A DNA stretch of 46,600 nucleotides from UBA1227 sp963629305. Lineage in GTDB: Bacteria; Bacillota; Clostridia; Oscillospirales; Acutalibacteraceae. Each line of letters starts with the position of its first letter. Position 1 is the first letter of the stretch. Below are positions 24,106-32,784 of the stretch, one piece after another. Position numbers and translations under genes: made by a program. The notes beneath the pieces are model-generated. The model worked only from the letters and a program-made list of their open reading frames with translations. It was not told where the DNA came from and did no database searches. The stretch is from contig CAVGIJ010000011.1 in NCBI GenBank assembly GCA_963629305.1, positions 1 through 46,600 on the forward strand, in the 5' to 3' direction.

Positions 24106-25470
24106 ATGCTTAAAAAAAATGATGACATTGAAATAACCATAGACGGTATGAGCTCGGAAGGCTCCGGCGTCGGCCACTATGACGGACAGGCTGTATTTGT
24201 AAACAGCACCGCCGTGGGCGATGTAATCTCAGCCCACATAATTAAAGCAAAAAAGAATTATGCCGTCGGTAAGATAAATAAAATAGTAACCCCGTCAAAT
24301 GACAGGGTTTTGTCGGATTGTCCCGTATCCGAAAAATGCGGAGGATGTTGTTTCCGCCACATTTCCTACGATGCCGAACTCAAAATAAAAGAACAAAAAG
24401 TAAAAGATGCATTTTTGAGAATAGGCCATTTAAGTGTCAATGTATCCCCGATAATACCAAGCCCCGAAATTGATCACTACAGAAACAAGGCTCAATACCC
24501 TGTCGGAACCGACACAAGAAACGGCATGCCTCTCATAGGCTTTTATGCGCAAAACAGCCATAGGATAGTTTCATGTACAGACTGCCTTTTACAGCCTGAG
24601 GTATTTAAGGACATACTTGAAATAACAGAAAACTGGATAGCTGATTTTAAAATTTCAGCATATGATGAATCGTCGGGGAGAGGACTACTCAGGCACATAT
24701 ACATACGCAGGGCACATTTCACAGGAGAAATCATGGTATGTCTTGTGATAAACGGAGAAAGAATCCCGCACGAAAAAGAACTTATCAACGGCTTAAAATC
24801 AGCCATACCTGATTTTAAAACATTCGTGATAAATATAAACAAATCAAATACCAATGTAATTATGGGTAACACATGTAAAACACTTTACGGTGACGGTTTT
24901 ATCACAGATACATTGCTCGGTTGCCGGTTTAAGATATCCCCGCTCTCGTTTTATCAAATAAACAGTGAGCAATGTGAAACACTGTACAAAAAAGCTGCCG
25001 AATTTGCGGATTTACACGGAGACGAAAACCTCCTTGACCTCTATTGCGGCACCGGAACCATCGGGCTTACAATGGCTGACAAAGTTTCAAAGCTCATAGG
25101 AGTTGAAATCATACCCGATGCTATAGAAAACGCAAAAGAAAATGCCGAAATGAACGGATTTTCAAACACAGAATTCTTTTGCGGCGATGCATCGCTCATT
25201 GCAAAAAAACTTAAAGACGAAAATACAAAACCAGATGTCATTCTCATAGACCCTCCGCGTAAAGGGATGGGAGACGGATTGGTTGATACCGTCAATGACA
25301 TGGCACCAAAACGCATCGTTTATATATCTTGTGATCCGGCAACGCTCTCAAGAGATTGTGCATATTTTTTTGAACTCGGCTGGGAAGTAAAAAAAATTCA
25401 ACCGGTTGACATGTTTCCGCACACAAGCCATGTGGAGACGGTAGTATTGCTGTCAAAGGCACAGAATTAA
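24106..25470 (+). CDS. rlmD: RlmD/RumA-family 23S rRNA (uracil-5)-methyltransferase with TRAM domain
   Basis: This 454-residue m5U methyltransferase has an N-terminal TRAM RNA-binding domain (about 1-60). The cluster-binding pattern CPVSEKCGGC follows (Cys72, Cys78, Cys81), then the central beta domain with SAM motif LDLYCGTGTIGL, DPPRKG and catalytic block ISCDPATLSRDC. It methylates a uridine of 23S rRNA; which position cannot be told from sequence, since some relatives modify U747, U1939 or both. It is full length. It is divergent from a shorter paralogue, and the two share the ending IQPVDMFPHTSHVETV. The start follows AGGAGATAC. Confidence 0.93.
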   Translation: MLKKNDDIEITIDGMSSEGSGVGHYDGQAVFVNSTAVGDVISAHIIKAKKNYAVGKINKIVTPSNDRVLSDCPVSEKCGGCCFRHISYDAELKIKEQKVKDAFLRIGHLSVNVSPIIPSPEIDHYRNKAQYPVGTDTRNGMPLIGFYAQNSHRIVSCTDCLLQPEVFKDILEITENWIADFKISAYDESSGRGLLRHIYIRRAHFTGEIMVCLVINGERIPHEKELINGLKSAIPDFKTFVININKSNTNVIMGNTCKTLYGDGFITDTLLGCRFKISPLSFYQINSEQCETLYKKAAEFADLHGDENLLDLYCGTGTIGLTMADKVSKLIGVEIIPDAIENAKENAEMNGFSNTEFFCGDASLIAKKLKDENTKPDVILIDPPRKGMGDGLVDTVNDMAPKRIVYISCDPATLSRDCAYFFELGWEVKKIQPVDMFPHTSHVETVVLLSKAQN

Positions 25471-25532
25471 GAGGATGAGAATATCTGGCTCACACAGAAG
25501 ATGATGGCGAGTTGGTTGAGATTGTTAGTTTA

Positions 25533-25560
25533 TTGACAAAAAGAGTAAATCAAGTATAAT
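25533..25560 (+). promoter_or_regulatory. Promoter of the hypA-flavoprotein unit
   Basis: The perfect hexamers TTGACA (25533-25538) and TATAAT (25555-25560) are spaced by 16 bases. Transcription should start near 25567, giving a leader of about 86 bases before hypA, in which I see no clear riboswitch. Confidence 0.88.
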
Positions 25561-25652
25561 GAAGTTTGTTGAGAAAACGGGTGATGGATAGATGCTCTTG
25601 CGGATTTTATTTGTGAAAGAGCAGCTGACCGGAACAAATAACGGAGGAAGCT

Positions 25653-26000
25653 ATGCACGAACTCGGAGTTGTTTTTTATATAGCTGACAGTGTAGAAAAA
25701 ATCGCAAAAGAAAACGGTGTTGATCATGTTCGCAGGGTTACATTGGAACTCGGCGAGGTTTCAACGGTAATTCCGGATTATCTTATTGATGTTTGGAAAT
25801 GGAATTCGAAGAAAAGCGAACTGTTCAAAGACTGCGCTTTGACGATAGAGAGAATCTCCGCCGTTACCTTTTGCACGGATTGTCAAAAAAATTACAGTAC
25901 AGTCGAACACGGTAAAATTTGTCCGTTTTGCGGCAGTGAGAACACGTATCTCGTTACCGGAAACGAACTTATGATAAAAGAAATTGAAGTTGATGAATAG
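25653..26000 (+). CDS. hypA: HypA-like hydrogenase maturation nickel metallochaperone
   Basis: HypA delivers nickel during [NiFe]-hydrogenase maturation. The 115-residue protein begins MHE (the N-terminal Ni-binding residues His2 and Glu3). It has the zinc-binding pairs CTDC (74, 77) and CPFC (90, 93), with the usual LELGEVSTVIPDYL segment between. Ribosome site GGAGG lies 6 bases before ATG 25653. No hypB, hypC-F or [NiFe]-hydrogenase gene is in the window. It stands 17 bases before a large flavoprotein gene, with which it is surely co-transcribed, so its metal partner may be something else. Confidence 0.9.
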   Translation: MHELGVVFYIADSVEKIAKENGVDHVRRVTLELGEVSTVIPDYLIDVWKWNSKKSELFKDCALTIERISAVTFCTDCQKNYSTVEHGKICPFCGSENTYLVTGNELMIKEIEVDE

Positions 26001-26017
26001 GAAGGGAAGCGTAAAAA

Positions 26018-28834
26018 ATGCCTGAAATGAGTAAGAAGTACATTCCGGCGCACATGCACGATACTAACCCAAATCCCAAACTCCTTAAATTTGTCAGAGG
26101 TGTTACCGACAGATTTGACGGAAAACTCAAGGGTATAAAGACTGAGGACCCTGAGTATTGGGGCTTTGCCTGCATTTTTGAGGACGAAATGACAGCGAGC
26201 GAAAGAGAACATTCTCTTGATCTTTTGCTTAAGATGAAGGTCCGCAAAAAATATGCTTATTCCGAGCTTATTTCAATGTCCGCCGAAGTCGGTATGGACA
26301 AGAATACAGCTGATGAAATTCTCGATAAGCTTGCTGTTCTCGGTATGCTTGAGTACGATTATGGTGACAAATACACCAAGAACGGACCTATTCCGGGTAC
26401 AACATACAACAAAGAGGACCGTCATTATTGGGTTCCGCTGTTTGTTCCGGGCTCAGCCGAGTACACAAACATGAACACACAGCTTATGGATAAGCATCCC
26501 GAACTTGCGATGTTCTTTGAAAGAATGACATACCTGCCGCTTGCCGGTATTACTCAGATGGTACCTCCGGGAGGTGCCGGAGTAGGCATGCACGTTATCC
26601 CCGTAGAGCAGGCAATTTCCATGGAAAATACAACTGCGGATATTGAGCATATTTCTTACTGGCTCAAAAAATATGAGGGTCATATCGGTGCATCAATCTG
26701 CTCTTGCCGTTATGGCAGAAAGAAGCTTGATGAGGGATGTGCCGATGACTACGAAGGCTGGTGCATAGGTGTCGGCGACATGGCGGATTATTGCCGTGAA
26801 ACAGGTCGTGGACATGACATCACATATGACGAGGCAATTGAAATATTAAAGCGCGCCGAGGACAACGGCTTTGTTCATCAGGTTACAAACATTGACGGTG
26901 AGAATAAAATTTTCGCTATATGTAACTGCAATGTAAAAATCTGTAACGCTTTAAGAACATCTCAGCTTTTCAATACTCCTAACCTTTCCGCTTCCGCTTA
27001 CAGAGCACACGTTGACAAGGCTTCATGTGTTGCTTGCGGTCAGTGCGTTGAGTACTGTCCTGCCGGTGCGTTGAAGCTCGGTCAGAAGCTTTGCAAAAAA
27101 GACGGCTCCGAGGTTACATATCCAAAGCAGGAACTTCCGGATGCTGCAAAGTGGGGCAAGGATAAGTGGACAGAGGATTATCGTGATAAGAACCGTATAA
27201 ATTGCCACGACACAGGTACATCGCCGTGTAAGACCGCATGTCCTGCACATATTGCCGTTCAGGGCTACCTTAAAATGGCATCACAGGGCCGTTATAATGA
27301 TGCGCTTGCCCTCATAAAGAAGGAAAATCCGTTCCCGGCTGTTTGCGGTAGAATATGCAACCGCCGTTGTGAGGATGCCTGCACAAGAGGCAAGATTGAT
27401 GAGGCTGTTTCAATCGATGCAGTTAAGAAGTTCATTGCCGCAAAGGACCTTGAAGCGGAGCACAGATACGTTCCCGAAATAGTTGTCGCATCCAACCGCG
27501 GCAGATGGAAAGAGAAGATTGCCATTATCGGAGGCGGCCCTGCAGGTCTTTCATGTGCCTTTTATCTTGCACAGATGGGTTATTATCCTACTGTTTTTGA
27601 GAAGAATGAACAGCCCGGCGGTATGTTGACATACGGCATTCCGTCCTATAAGCTCGAAAAAGACGTAATTGCCGCTGAAATCGAGATTATGAAGGAAATG
27701 GGCGTTGAGATAAAAACCGGCGTAGAGGTCGGCAAAGATGTAACAATCGACTCACTTCGCAAAGAAGGTTACAAGGCTTTCTATGTTGCAATCGGATGTC
27801 AGGGCGGCAAGTATCCGGGCCTTGAGAATGACCATGCAGAGGGTACGATGACGGCTGTTGAATTCCTTAAAGATGCAAACACAGGAAACATCCATTTTGA
27901 GGATGAAACCGTTGTTGTCGGCGGCGGTAACGTTGCCATAGACGCTGCAAGAGTCAGCGCGAGAAGCGGTGCAAAGAAGGTTACAATGCTTTGCCTTGAG
28001 AGCAGAGATATCATGCCCGCAACAAAAGAGGAAGTCAGTGAGGCCGAGGAAGACGGCGTAGAAATCAAAAACGGCTACGGCCCGAAGGAAGTTATCGTTG
28101 AAAACGGTCACGTCACTGCTATTGTATTCAAAAAATGCACACGCGTATTTGACGAGAACAAGAAGTTTTCACCGACATATGACGAAAACGACACAATCAC
28201 AATTCCCGCAACAAAGATTATTTTCGCAATCGGTCAGGCAATAGAGTGGGGCAAGCTGCTTGAAGGCACCGGCGTTGAATTCTGGCACGGAAATTATCCT
28301 GTTGCAGACAAGCTTACATATCAGACCGCTGAGCCGGATATATTTGTCGGCGGCGATGTATACACAGGTCCTAAGTTCGCTATTGATGCCATTGCGGCAG
28401 GTCATGAAGTTGCAGACAGCCTTCACAGATATGTTCAGCACGGTCACATGACAATCGGTAAAAATAAGCGTCAGTTCATTGAACTTAACAAAGACGATAT
28501 TTATGTTCCGAGCTATGACACGGCAGGCAGACAGGAAGCAGGCATTCTTTCAGACGTTGAAAAGAAGTCATTCAAGGATTGCCACGCTACTCTTACAGAG
28601 GAGCAGGTTAAGAAGGAGACCGCTCGCTGCCTCGGATGCGGTGCTACAGTCGTTGACCAAAACCGCTGCATAGGTTGCGGCCTCTGTACCACAAAGTGCA
28701 AGTTTGAGGCTATTACTCTTCACCGCGATCACCCGGAAGCAAGCAAAATGGTTGTGGCAGAAGATAAGTTCAAATATATCCTGCCATACACAGCAAAGCG
28801 TGCGGTAAAGATTGTAAAAAACAAGAAAAAGTGA
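26018..28834 (+). CDS. Multidomain [4Fe-4S] flavoprotein, GltD-type NAD(P)H oxidoreductase
   Basis: This 938-residue cytosolic protein has several parts in order. (1) An N-terminal region of about 330 residues with an HTH-like segment and CSC (228, 230) and CNCNVKIC (302-309) motifs. (2) A ferredoxin motif, Cys337/340/343/347. (3) A GltD/dihydropyrimidine-dehydrogenase-type Fe-S domain, CKTACPAH (404-411) and CGRICNRRCEDAC (443-455). (4) An FAD Rossmann site IIGGGPAGLSC (503-513). (5) An NAD(P) site VVGGGNVAIDAAR (633-645). (6) A C-terminal ferredoxin region, CLGC (871-874) and CIGCGLCTTKC (884-894). It should pass electrons between NAD(P)H and an unseen partner. The glutamine-amidotransferase/glutamate synthase large subunit is absent, so calling it glutamate synthase would be wrong. 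It is co-transcribed with hypA and closed by a terminator. Confidence 0.88.
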   Translation: MPEMSKKYIPAHMHDTNPNPKLLKFVRGVTDRFDGKLKGIKTEDPEYWGFACIFEDEMTASEREHSLDLLLKMKVRKKYAYSELISMSAEVGMDKNTADEILDKLAVLGMLEYDYGDKYTKNGPIPGTTYNKEDRHYWVPLFVPGSAEYTNMNTQLMDKHPELAMFFERMTYLPLAGITQMVPPGGAGVGMHVIPVEQAISMENTTADIEHISYWLKKYEGHIGASICSCRYGRKKLDEGCADDYEGWCIGVGDMADYCRETGRGHDITYDEAIEILKRAEDNGFVHQVTNIDGENKIFAICNCNVKICNALRTSQLFNTPNLSASAYRAHVDKASCVACGQCVEYCPAGALKLGQKLCKKDGSEVTYPKQELPDAAKWGKDKWTEDYRDKNRINCHDTGTSPCKTACPAHIAVQGYLKMASQGRYNDALALIKKENPFPAVCGRICNRRCEDACTRGKIDEAVSIDAVKKFIAAKDLEAEHRYVPEIVVASNRGRWKEKIAIIGGGPAGLSCAFYLAQMGYYPTVFEKNEQPGGMLTYGIPSYKLEKDVIAAEIEIMKEMGVEIKTGVEVGKDVTIDSLRKEGYKAFYVAIGCQGGKYPGLENDHAEGTMTAVEFLKDANTGNIHFEDETVVVGGGNVAIDAARVSARSGAKKVTMLCLESRDIMPATKEEVSEAEEDGVEIKNGYGPKEVIVENGHVTAIVFKKCTRVFDENKKFSPTYDENDTITIPATKIIFAIGQAIEWGKLLEGTGVEFWHGNYPVADKLTYQTAEPDIFVGGDVYTGPKFAIDAIAAGHEVADSLHRYVQHGHMTIGKNKRQFIELNKDDIYVPSYDTAGRQEAGILSDVEKKSFKDCHATLTEEQVKKETARCLGCGATVVDQNRCIGCGLCTTKCKFEAITLHRDHPEASKMVVAEDKFKYILPYTAKRAVKIVKNKKK

Positions 28835-28851
28835 TATAGCGTAAAACAGAT

Positions 28852-28889
28852 AAAAGCCTCTTTGGATAGTCTTCCAAAGGGGCTTTTTC
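28852..28889 (+). terminator. Intrinsic terminator after the flavoprotein gene
   Basis: A 14-bp stem (28852-28865 with 28874-28887, one G-U) has an 8-base loop and ends in a T5 run. It lies 17 bases after the stop codon. Confidence 0.9.
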
Positions 28890-28900
28890 GCAAATTTTTG

Positions 28901-28928
28901 TTGAAAGACATAGGGTGCATGATATAAT
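28901..28928 (+). promoter_or_regulatory. Promoter of the acyltransferase-mnmA-Nudix unit
   Basis: TTGAAA (28901-28906) and TATAAT (28923-28928) are spaced by 16 bases, directly after the upstream terminator. Transcription should start near 28935. Confidence 0.85.
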
Positions 28929-28967
28929 TATCTTTGAGGACAAATACATGGAGGGAACAACGGCCTG

Positions 28968-30107
28968 ATGAGTGAAACAGCTATAAAAAAGAGAAGCTCA
29001 AATATTGAACTTCTCAGAATTTTTGCTATGTTGATGATTATTACCTATCATATCTGTTATCATTGCGTGAACGTGCAGCTTACGGATGAAGCATCCATAT
29101 TCACCATGCAAAACGGATGGTTTTGTCAACCGAAGTTTTACGGCAGATTGTTGATGGTGGCACTTGCGTCTCCGCTCGGACAGACGGGCAATGCAATTTT
29201 TATTCTTATTTCCGGATATTTTTTGGCGCATAAGGGCAAAAACATCAATCTCACATCCATTTCAAAAAAACTTTTATTCCAGTTGGGATTTGCTGTGGCG
29301 GTTTTATGCATTGTCTCAATGGTTATTTATGAAACGACCGAGTTTTCTTTCAGAATTATCAATTTTACGGAAGTTAATACAAGCTCTTGGTTTGTCGGAT
29401 ATTATTTTTTGATTATCCTTCTCGGAAAATTGTTCTTGAACGATTTTCTCGGAAGACTTGACAGGGACAAATATCGCCTGTTTTTGCTTGTTCTGTTCTT
29501 ATTGGTTCAATTCAAATGGACCAGAGAGCTCATTGCCAGCCTTTCATACGGTGTTGAAAAGGGCTTTGCGGTTCTTTGTTCGGGCATCTTTTTATACTCA
29601 ATGGGTGGGTATATTCGTAAGTACAATCCGTTTGAAAGAGTAAAAACATGGGCCGTGGTTGCAACAGTTATACTTATCGGATTGATAGTATGCAGTGTCT
29701 TTTACGGTGAAACCGCAAATGCGATAAAAAATTATGATGCGTCCGACGGAGAGATTTTTTATCAGACAATACATGAGTACGCAAATTACAGCTTTGTGCC
29801 CATTTGTCTTGGGATTACATTGTTTGAACTGTTCAGGCGAATCCATATAAAAAGCAACAAAGTGATAAATTATCTGGGCGCGTCAAGCTTTATGGTTTAT
29901 TTGTTGCATGACAACGGCTTCTTTTACAGAATATGGGACACGCAGGATTGGATTACACTTCTTCACAGCAGCCCGGCTTTGTATGTTTTAAAATTTACGG
30001 GTTGGATGCTCGGTGTTTTTGCTTTCGGCGTTGCCGCTTATACACTGTATTTGCTGACCGAAAAGTTTGTGAGGGTTATTGCGCCCGCATTTATAAAAAA
30101 CGACTGA
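28968..30107 (+). CDS. Acyltransferase 3 family membrane protein
   Basis: This 379-residue membrane protein has about ten hydrophobic segments. It opens with the acyltransferase-3 hallmark NIELLRIFAMLMIITYHIC (helix 1 with the conserved His) and continues with NAIFILISGYFL. Such proteins transfer acetyl or other acyl groups to cell-surface glycans or exported polymers; the substrate here is unknown. GGAGGG lies about 11 bases before ATG 28968. It is followed by mnmA after 26 bases and seems co-transcribed, though a functional link is not evident. Confidence 0.9.
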   Translation: MSETAIKKRSSNIELLRIFAMLMIITYHICYHCVNVQLTDEASIFTMQNGWFCQPKFYGRLLMVALASPLGQTGNAIFILISGYFLAHKGKNINLTSISKKLLFQLGFAVAVLCIVSMVIYETTEFSFRIINFTEVNTSSWFVGYYFLIILLGKLFLNDFLGRLDRDKYRLFLLVLFLLVQFKWTRELIASLSYGVEKGFAVLCSGIFLYSMGGYIRKYNPFERVKTWAVVATVILIGLIVCSVFYGETANAIKNYDASDGEIFYQTIHEYANYSFVPICLGITLFELFRRIHIKSNKVINYLGASSFMVYLLHDNGFFYRIWDTQDWITLLHSSPALYVLKFTGWMLGVFAFGVAAYTLYLLTEKFVRVIAPAFIKND

Positions 30108-30133
30108 ATGAAAAATGAATTGAGGTTATTACA

Positions 30134-31213
30134 TTGAGCAAAAAGGCAATCATTGCTATGAGCGGCGGTGTGGATTCCAGTGTTGCCGCATATCTTATAA
30201 AGCAGCAGGGATTTGAGTGTACAGGCGTTACCATGAAGCTCTTTAACAGCGACGATCTTGAGATTTCAAAGACGCATTCGTGCAGTTCACTTGATGACAT
30301 TGAGGATGCCAAAAGCATTGCGGAGCAGCTTGGGATACCCTATCACGTATTCGGATTTTCGGAGCTTTTTAAGGAAACCGTCATAGACAGATTTGTAGAT
30401 GCATATGAAAACGGGTGCACCCCAAATCCTTGCATCTATTGCAACAGATATTTAAAGTTCAACAAGCTGTATACACGTGCCGCGGAGTTTGGCTGTGAAT
30501 ATGTTGTGACCGGGCATTATGCGAGAATTGAATTGGATGAAAATACAGGACGATATCTTTTGAAAAAAGGCCTTGATCCGACAAAGGACCAAAGTTATGT
30601 GCTTTATTCGCTGTCACAAGAACAACTTTCACATACATTGCTGCCTCTTGGAGGGATGAGTAAGACAAAAACGCGTGAAATTGCAAGAGAGCAGGGGTTT
30701 GTCAGCGCTCACAAGCACGATAGTCAAGACCTTTGCTTTGTCAAGGACGGCGACTATGCACAATTTATCGAAAGCTATACGGGAAAGGAATTTCCTCACG
30801 GAAATTTTGTGGACAAAAACGGCAAGGTCCTCGGCGAACACAAGGGTATAATTCACTACACAATAGGTCAGCGAAAAGGCCTTGGAATAGCACTCGGCGA
30901 GCCTGCCTTTGTATGCGGTATCGACCCGCAAAGTAACACGGTGACGCTCGGAAAAAACGCTGATTTGTTCACGGATACATTGACGGCCAAAGATATAAAT
31001 CTCATTTCCGTCGAGTCAATTGATGAGCCTATGCGTGTCAAAGCAAAGGTTCGCTACAGACAGATTGAACAGTGGGCAACCGTGACTCAGACGGATGATG
31101 ACACAATCACGGTGAAATTTGATGAACCGCAAAGAGCAATCACCAAAGGACAGGCTGTTGTGCTTTATGACGGCGACACGGTTGTCGGCGGCGGAACGAT
31201 TGTTGAGGTGTGA
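30134..31213 (+). CDS. mnmA: tRNA 2-thiouridine(34) synthase MnmA
   Basis: MnmA thiolates uridine 34 of tRNA-Lys, -Glu and -Gln. The 359-residue protein shows the PP-loop SGGVDSS (10-16), PNPCIYCNRYLKF with catalytic Cys103, and the second catalytic Cys201 in SQDLCFV. GQRKGLG and the C-terminal beta-barrel with KVRYRQ and AVVLYDGDTVVGGGTI complete it. The start is TTG 30134 with GAGG about 10 bases upstream. It overlaps the next gene's ribosome site, so the two are translationally close. Confidence 0.96.
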   Translation: MSKKAIIAMSGGVDSSVAAYLIKQQGFECTGVTMKLFNSDDLEISKTHSCSSLDDIEDAKSIAEQLGIPYHVFGFSELFKETVIDRFVDAYENGCTPNPCIYCNRYLKFNKLYTRAAEFGCEYVVTGHYARIELDENTGRYLLKKGLDPTKDQSYVLYSLSQEQLSHTLLPLGGMSKTKTREIAREQGFVSAHKHDSQDLCFVKDGDYAQFIESYTGKEFPHGNFVDKNGKVLGEHKGIIHYTIGQRKGLGIALGEPAFVCGIDPQSNTVTLGKNADLFTDTLTAKDINLISVESIDEPMRVKAKVRYRQIEQWATVTQTDDDTITVKFDEPQRAITKGQAVVLYDGDTVVGGGTIVEV

Positions 31214-31215
31214 GC

Positions 31216-31668
31216 ATGATAAAGACTACCCTTTGTTACATTGAAAAAGACGGTAAATATCTCATGCTTTATCGCAACAAAAAGAAAAATGACGTAAACG
31301 AGGGCAAGTGGGTAGGTGTCGGCGGAAAATTCGAGCCGGGAGAAACGGCGGAGGAATGCCTGTTGCGTGAGGTGCGTGAGGAAACCGGACTTATACTAAA
31401 GAGCTGGCATTTTTACGGAATTGTCAATTTTGTCTCGGACAAGTGGGATGATGAGGCAATGTACCTGTACCTCGGGAAGGATTTTGACGGTGAGATTCTT
31501 GAAAGTTGCAAAGAAGGCGAGCTTCGCTGGATTGATAAATCGGAAATTTTGAATCTTTCTCTGTGGGAGGGCGATGTATACTTTCTTCGTGAAATGCTTC
31601 TCGGCGCTGATAAAATATCTATGACCCTGAGATACGAGGGAGACACCCTCAAAGAAATAATTTTATAA
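31216..31668 (+). CDS. Nudix hydrolase (MutT-like, probable 8-oxo-dGTP diphosphatase)
   Basis: This 150-residue protein has a perfect Nudix box, GGKFEPGETAEECLLREVRE followed by ETG, near residues 36-58. It is preceded by KWVGV as in MutT-type dGTP/8-oxo-dGTP hydrolases. It should cleave a nucleoside triphosphate to the monophosphate and pyrophosphate; exact substrate unproven. ATG 31216 with GAGG 7 bases upstream is preferred over GTG 31210. It begins 2 bases after the mnmA stop. Confidence 0.92.
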   Translation: MIKTTLCYIEKDGKYLMLYRNKKKNDVNEGKWVGVGGKFEPGETAEECLLREVREETGLILKSWHFYGIVNFVSDKWDDEAMYLYLGKDFDGEILESCKEGELRWIDKSEILNLSLWEGDVYFLREMLLGADKISMTLRYEGDTLKEIIL

Positions 31669-31700
31669 AAAATAAAGCAAAGTTTTGTGAGTGTTGTTAA

Positions 31701-31729
31701 TAGACAATGAGATTGCAGTATTGTAAAAT
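31701..31729 (+). promoter_or_regulatory. Promoter of the dnaD-like operon
   Basis: TAGACA (31701-31706) and TAAAAT (31724-31729) have a 17-base spacer, each one base from consensus. They lie in the 111-bp gap after the Nudix gene. Confidence 0.65.
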
Positions 31730-31779
31730 ATATAGCACTTGTCCTTAATAGGGTATTTTTTCTCAGGGGATGTTGGAGA

Positions 31780-32784
31780 ATGGGTGTAAAAGTAAATCCG
31801 GCCGCATTCGGTGGCATGTTTGCCGTGCCGAATATTGTTGCCGATGAACATATAAAACTTGCAGGAGGACAGCAGCTGAAGGTCCTCCTTTTTGTCTTGC
31901 GACATAATAACGAGAACATTGACATTGAAGGAATTGCAGACGGAACGGGAATGACGGCGACCGATGTAAAAGATGCCCTTTCATACTGGTATCAGGTCGG
32001 AATTCTTATGCGCGACGGAGAAGACCCGAAAGCCATAGTTGTTAATTCCCCGACACCTCAAAAGACCGGCGAGCTTCGCGAATTGCCGGATATCACACCT
32101 ACATATGCGGATGTTGCTGCCCGTGTGCTTGAAGATCCGTCGCTGAAAGCTCTTTTTTCTGAGGTGCAGTTAAAACTCGGGAGAACGATAGGCTATGGCG
32201 ACCAGGCAAAATTCATAATGATGCACGACGTTTACGGATTGCCTGTTGAGGTCATTTTGACCATAGTAGAATACTGTGTGAAAAACGGAAAAATGTCTAT
32301 GGCTTATATCTCAAAAATGGCGAAGGATTGGGGCGAAAATGAGATAAACACCCTCGATTCCGCTGACGAAAAGCTTCGTGAGCTGCGCTCTGATGAAAAG
32401 CTTTGGAAAAAATTTGTTTCCATGTTCTCGGTTGACCCACCGAAGTATACGGATATAAGATTTTCATACTTGAAAAGGTGGTCTTGTGAAAACAAGCAAT
32501 CACTCGAACTTATCTTTTATGCATATGAGCTTATGGTTGAAAAAATCAACAATATAAACTTCAAATATATGGACAAGATGCTTGAATCGTGGAAGAAAGA
32601 CGGGCTGAAAAAACCTCAGGATGTTATGCAGGCAAATGCCAGACGCACGGATAATCTGAGATCGGGAGCGAGTGTTTCCGCTGCTTTGCCCGCAAATAAA
32701 CAGACATCATACAATTCGGAAAAGGTGAAACAAAAGGCGCAGGGGCCTATAGAGTACAAGAGGAGGAACGACAGTGGACAGTAA
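31780..32784 (+). CDS. DnaD domain-containing replication protein
   Basis: This 334-residue protein has a DnaD-like N-terminal winged-helix region (about 20-95: QLKVLLFVLRHNNE, then a DIEGIADGTGMTATDVKDAL helix pair). A C-terminal DnaD_2/phage-associated domain follows (about 215-300), with FKYMDKMLESWKKDGLKKP matching the YxxxIL-type block ending in W. DnaD works with DnaB and DnaI to load the replicative helicase at oriC and at restarts. It overlaps the start of the DnaC-like loader by 11 bases, supporting that role. The ribosome site is modest (AGGGGATG, about 10 bases upstream). Confidence 0.87.
   Translation: MGVKVNPAAFGGMFAVPNIVADEHIKLAGGQQLKVLLFVLRHNNENIDIEGIADGTGMTATDVKDALSYWYQVGILMRDGEDPKAIVVNSPTPQKTGELRELPDITPTYADVAARVLEDPSLKALFSEVQLKLGRTIGYGDQAKFIMMHDVYGLPVEVILTIVEYCVKNGKMSMAYISKMAKDWGENEINTLDSADEKLRELRSDEKLWKKFVSMFSVDPPKYTDIRFSYLKRWSCENKQSLELIFYAYELMVEKINNINFKYMDKMLESWKKDGLKKPQDVMQANARRTDNLRSGASVSAALPANKQTSYNSEKVKQKAQGPIEYKRRNDSGQ

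Noticed and set aside
25561..25652. Metal-sensing riboswitch (for example NiCo) in the hypA leader
   Set aside because: The leader is about 86 bases with no strong paired architecture or terminator that I can see.
26018..28834. Glutamate synthase small subunit (gltD) annotation
   Set aside because: Only the central part is GltD-like; the protein is about twice the usual length with extra Fe-S domains at both ends and no gltB partner nearby.
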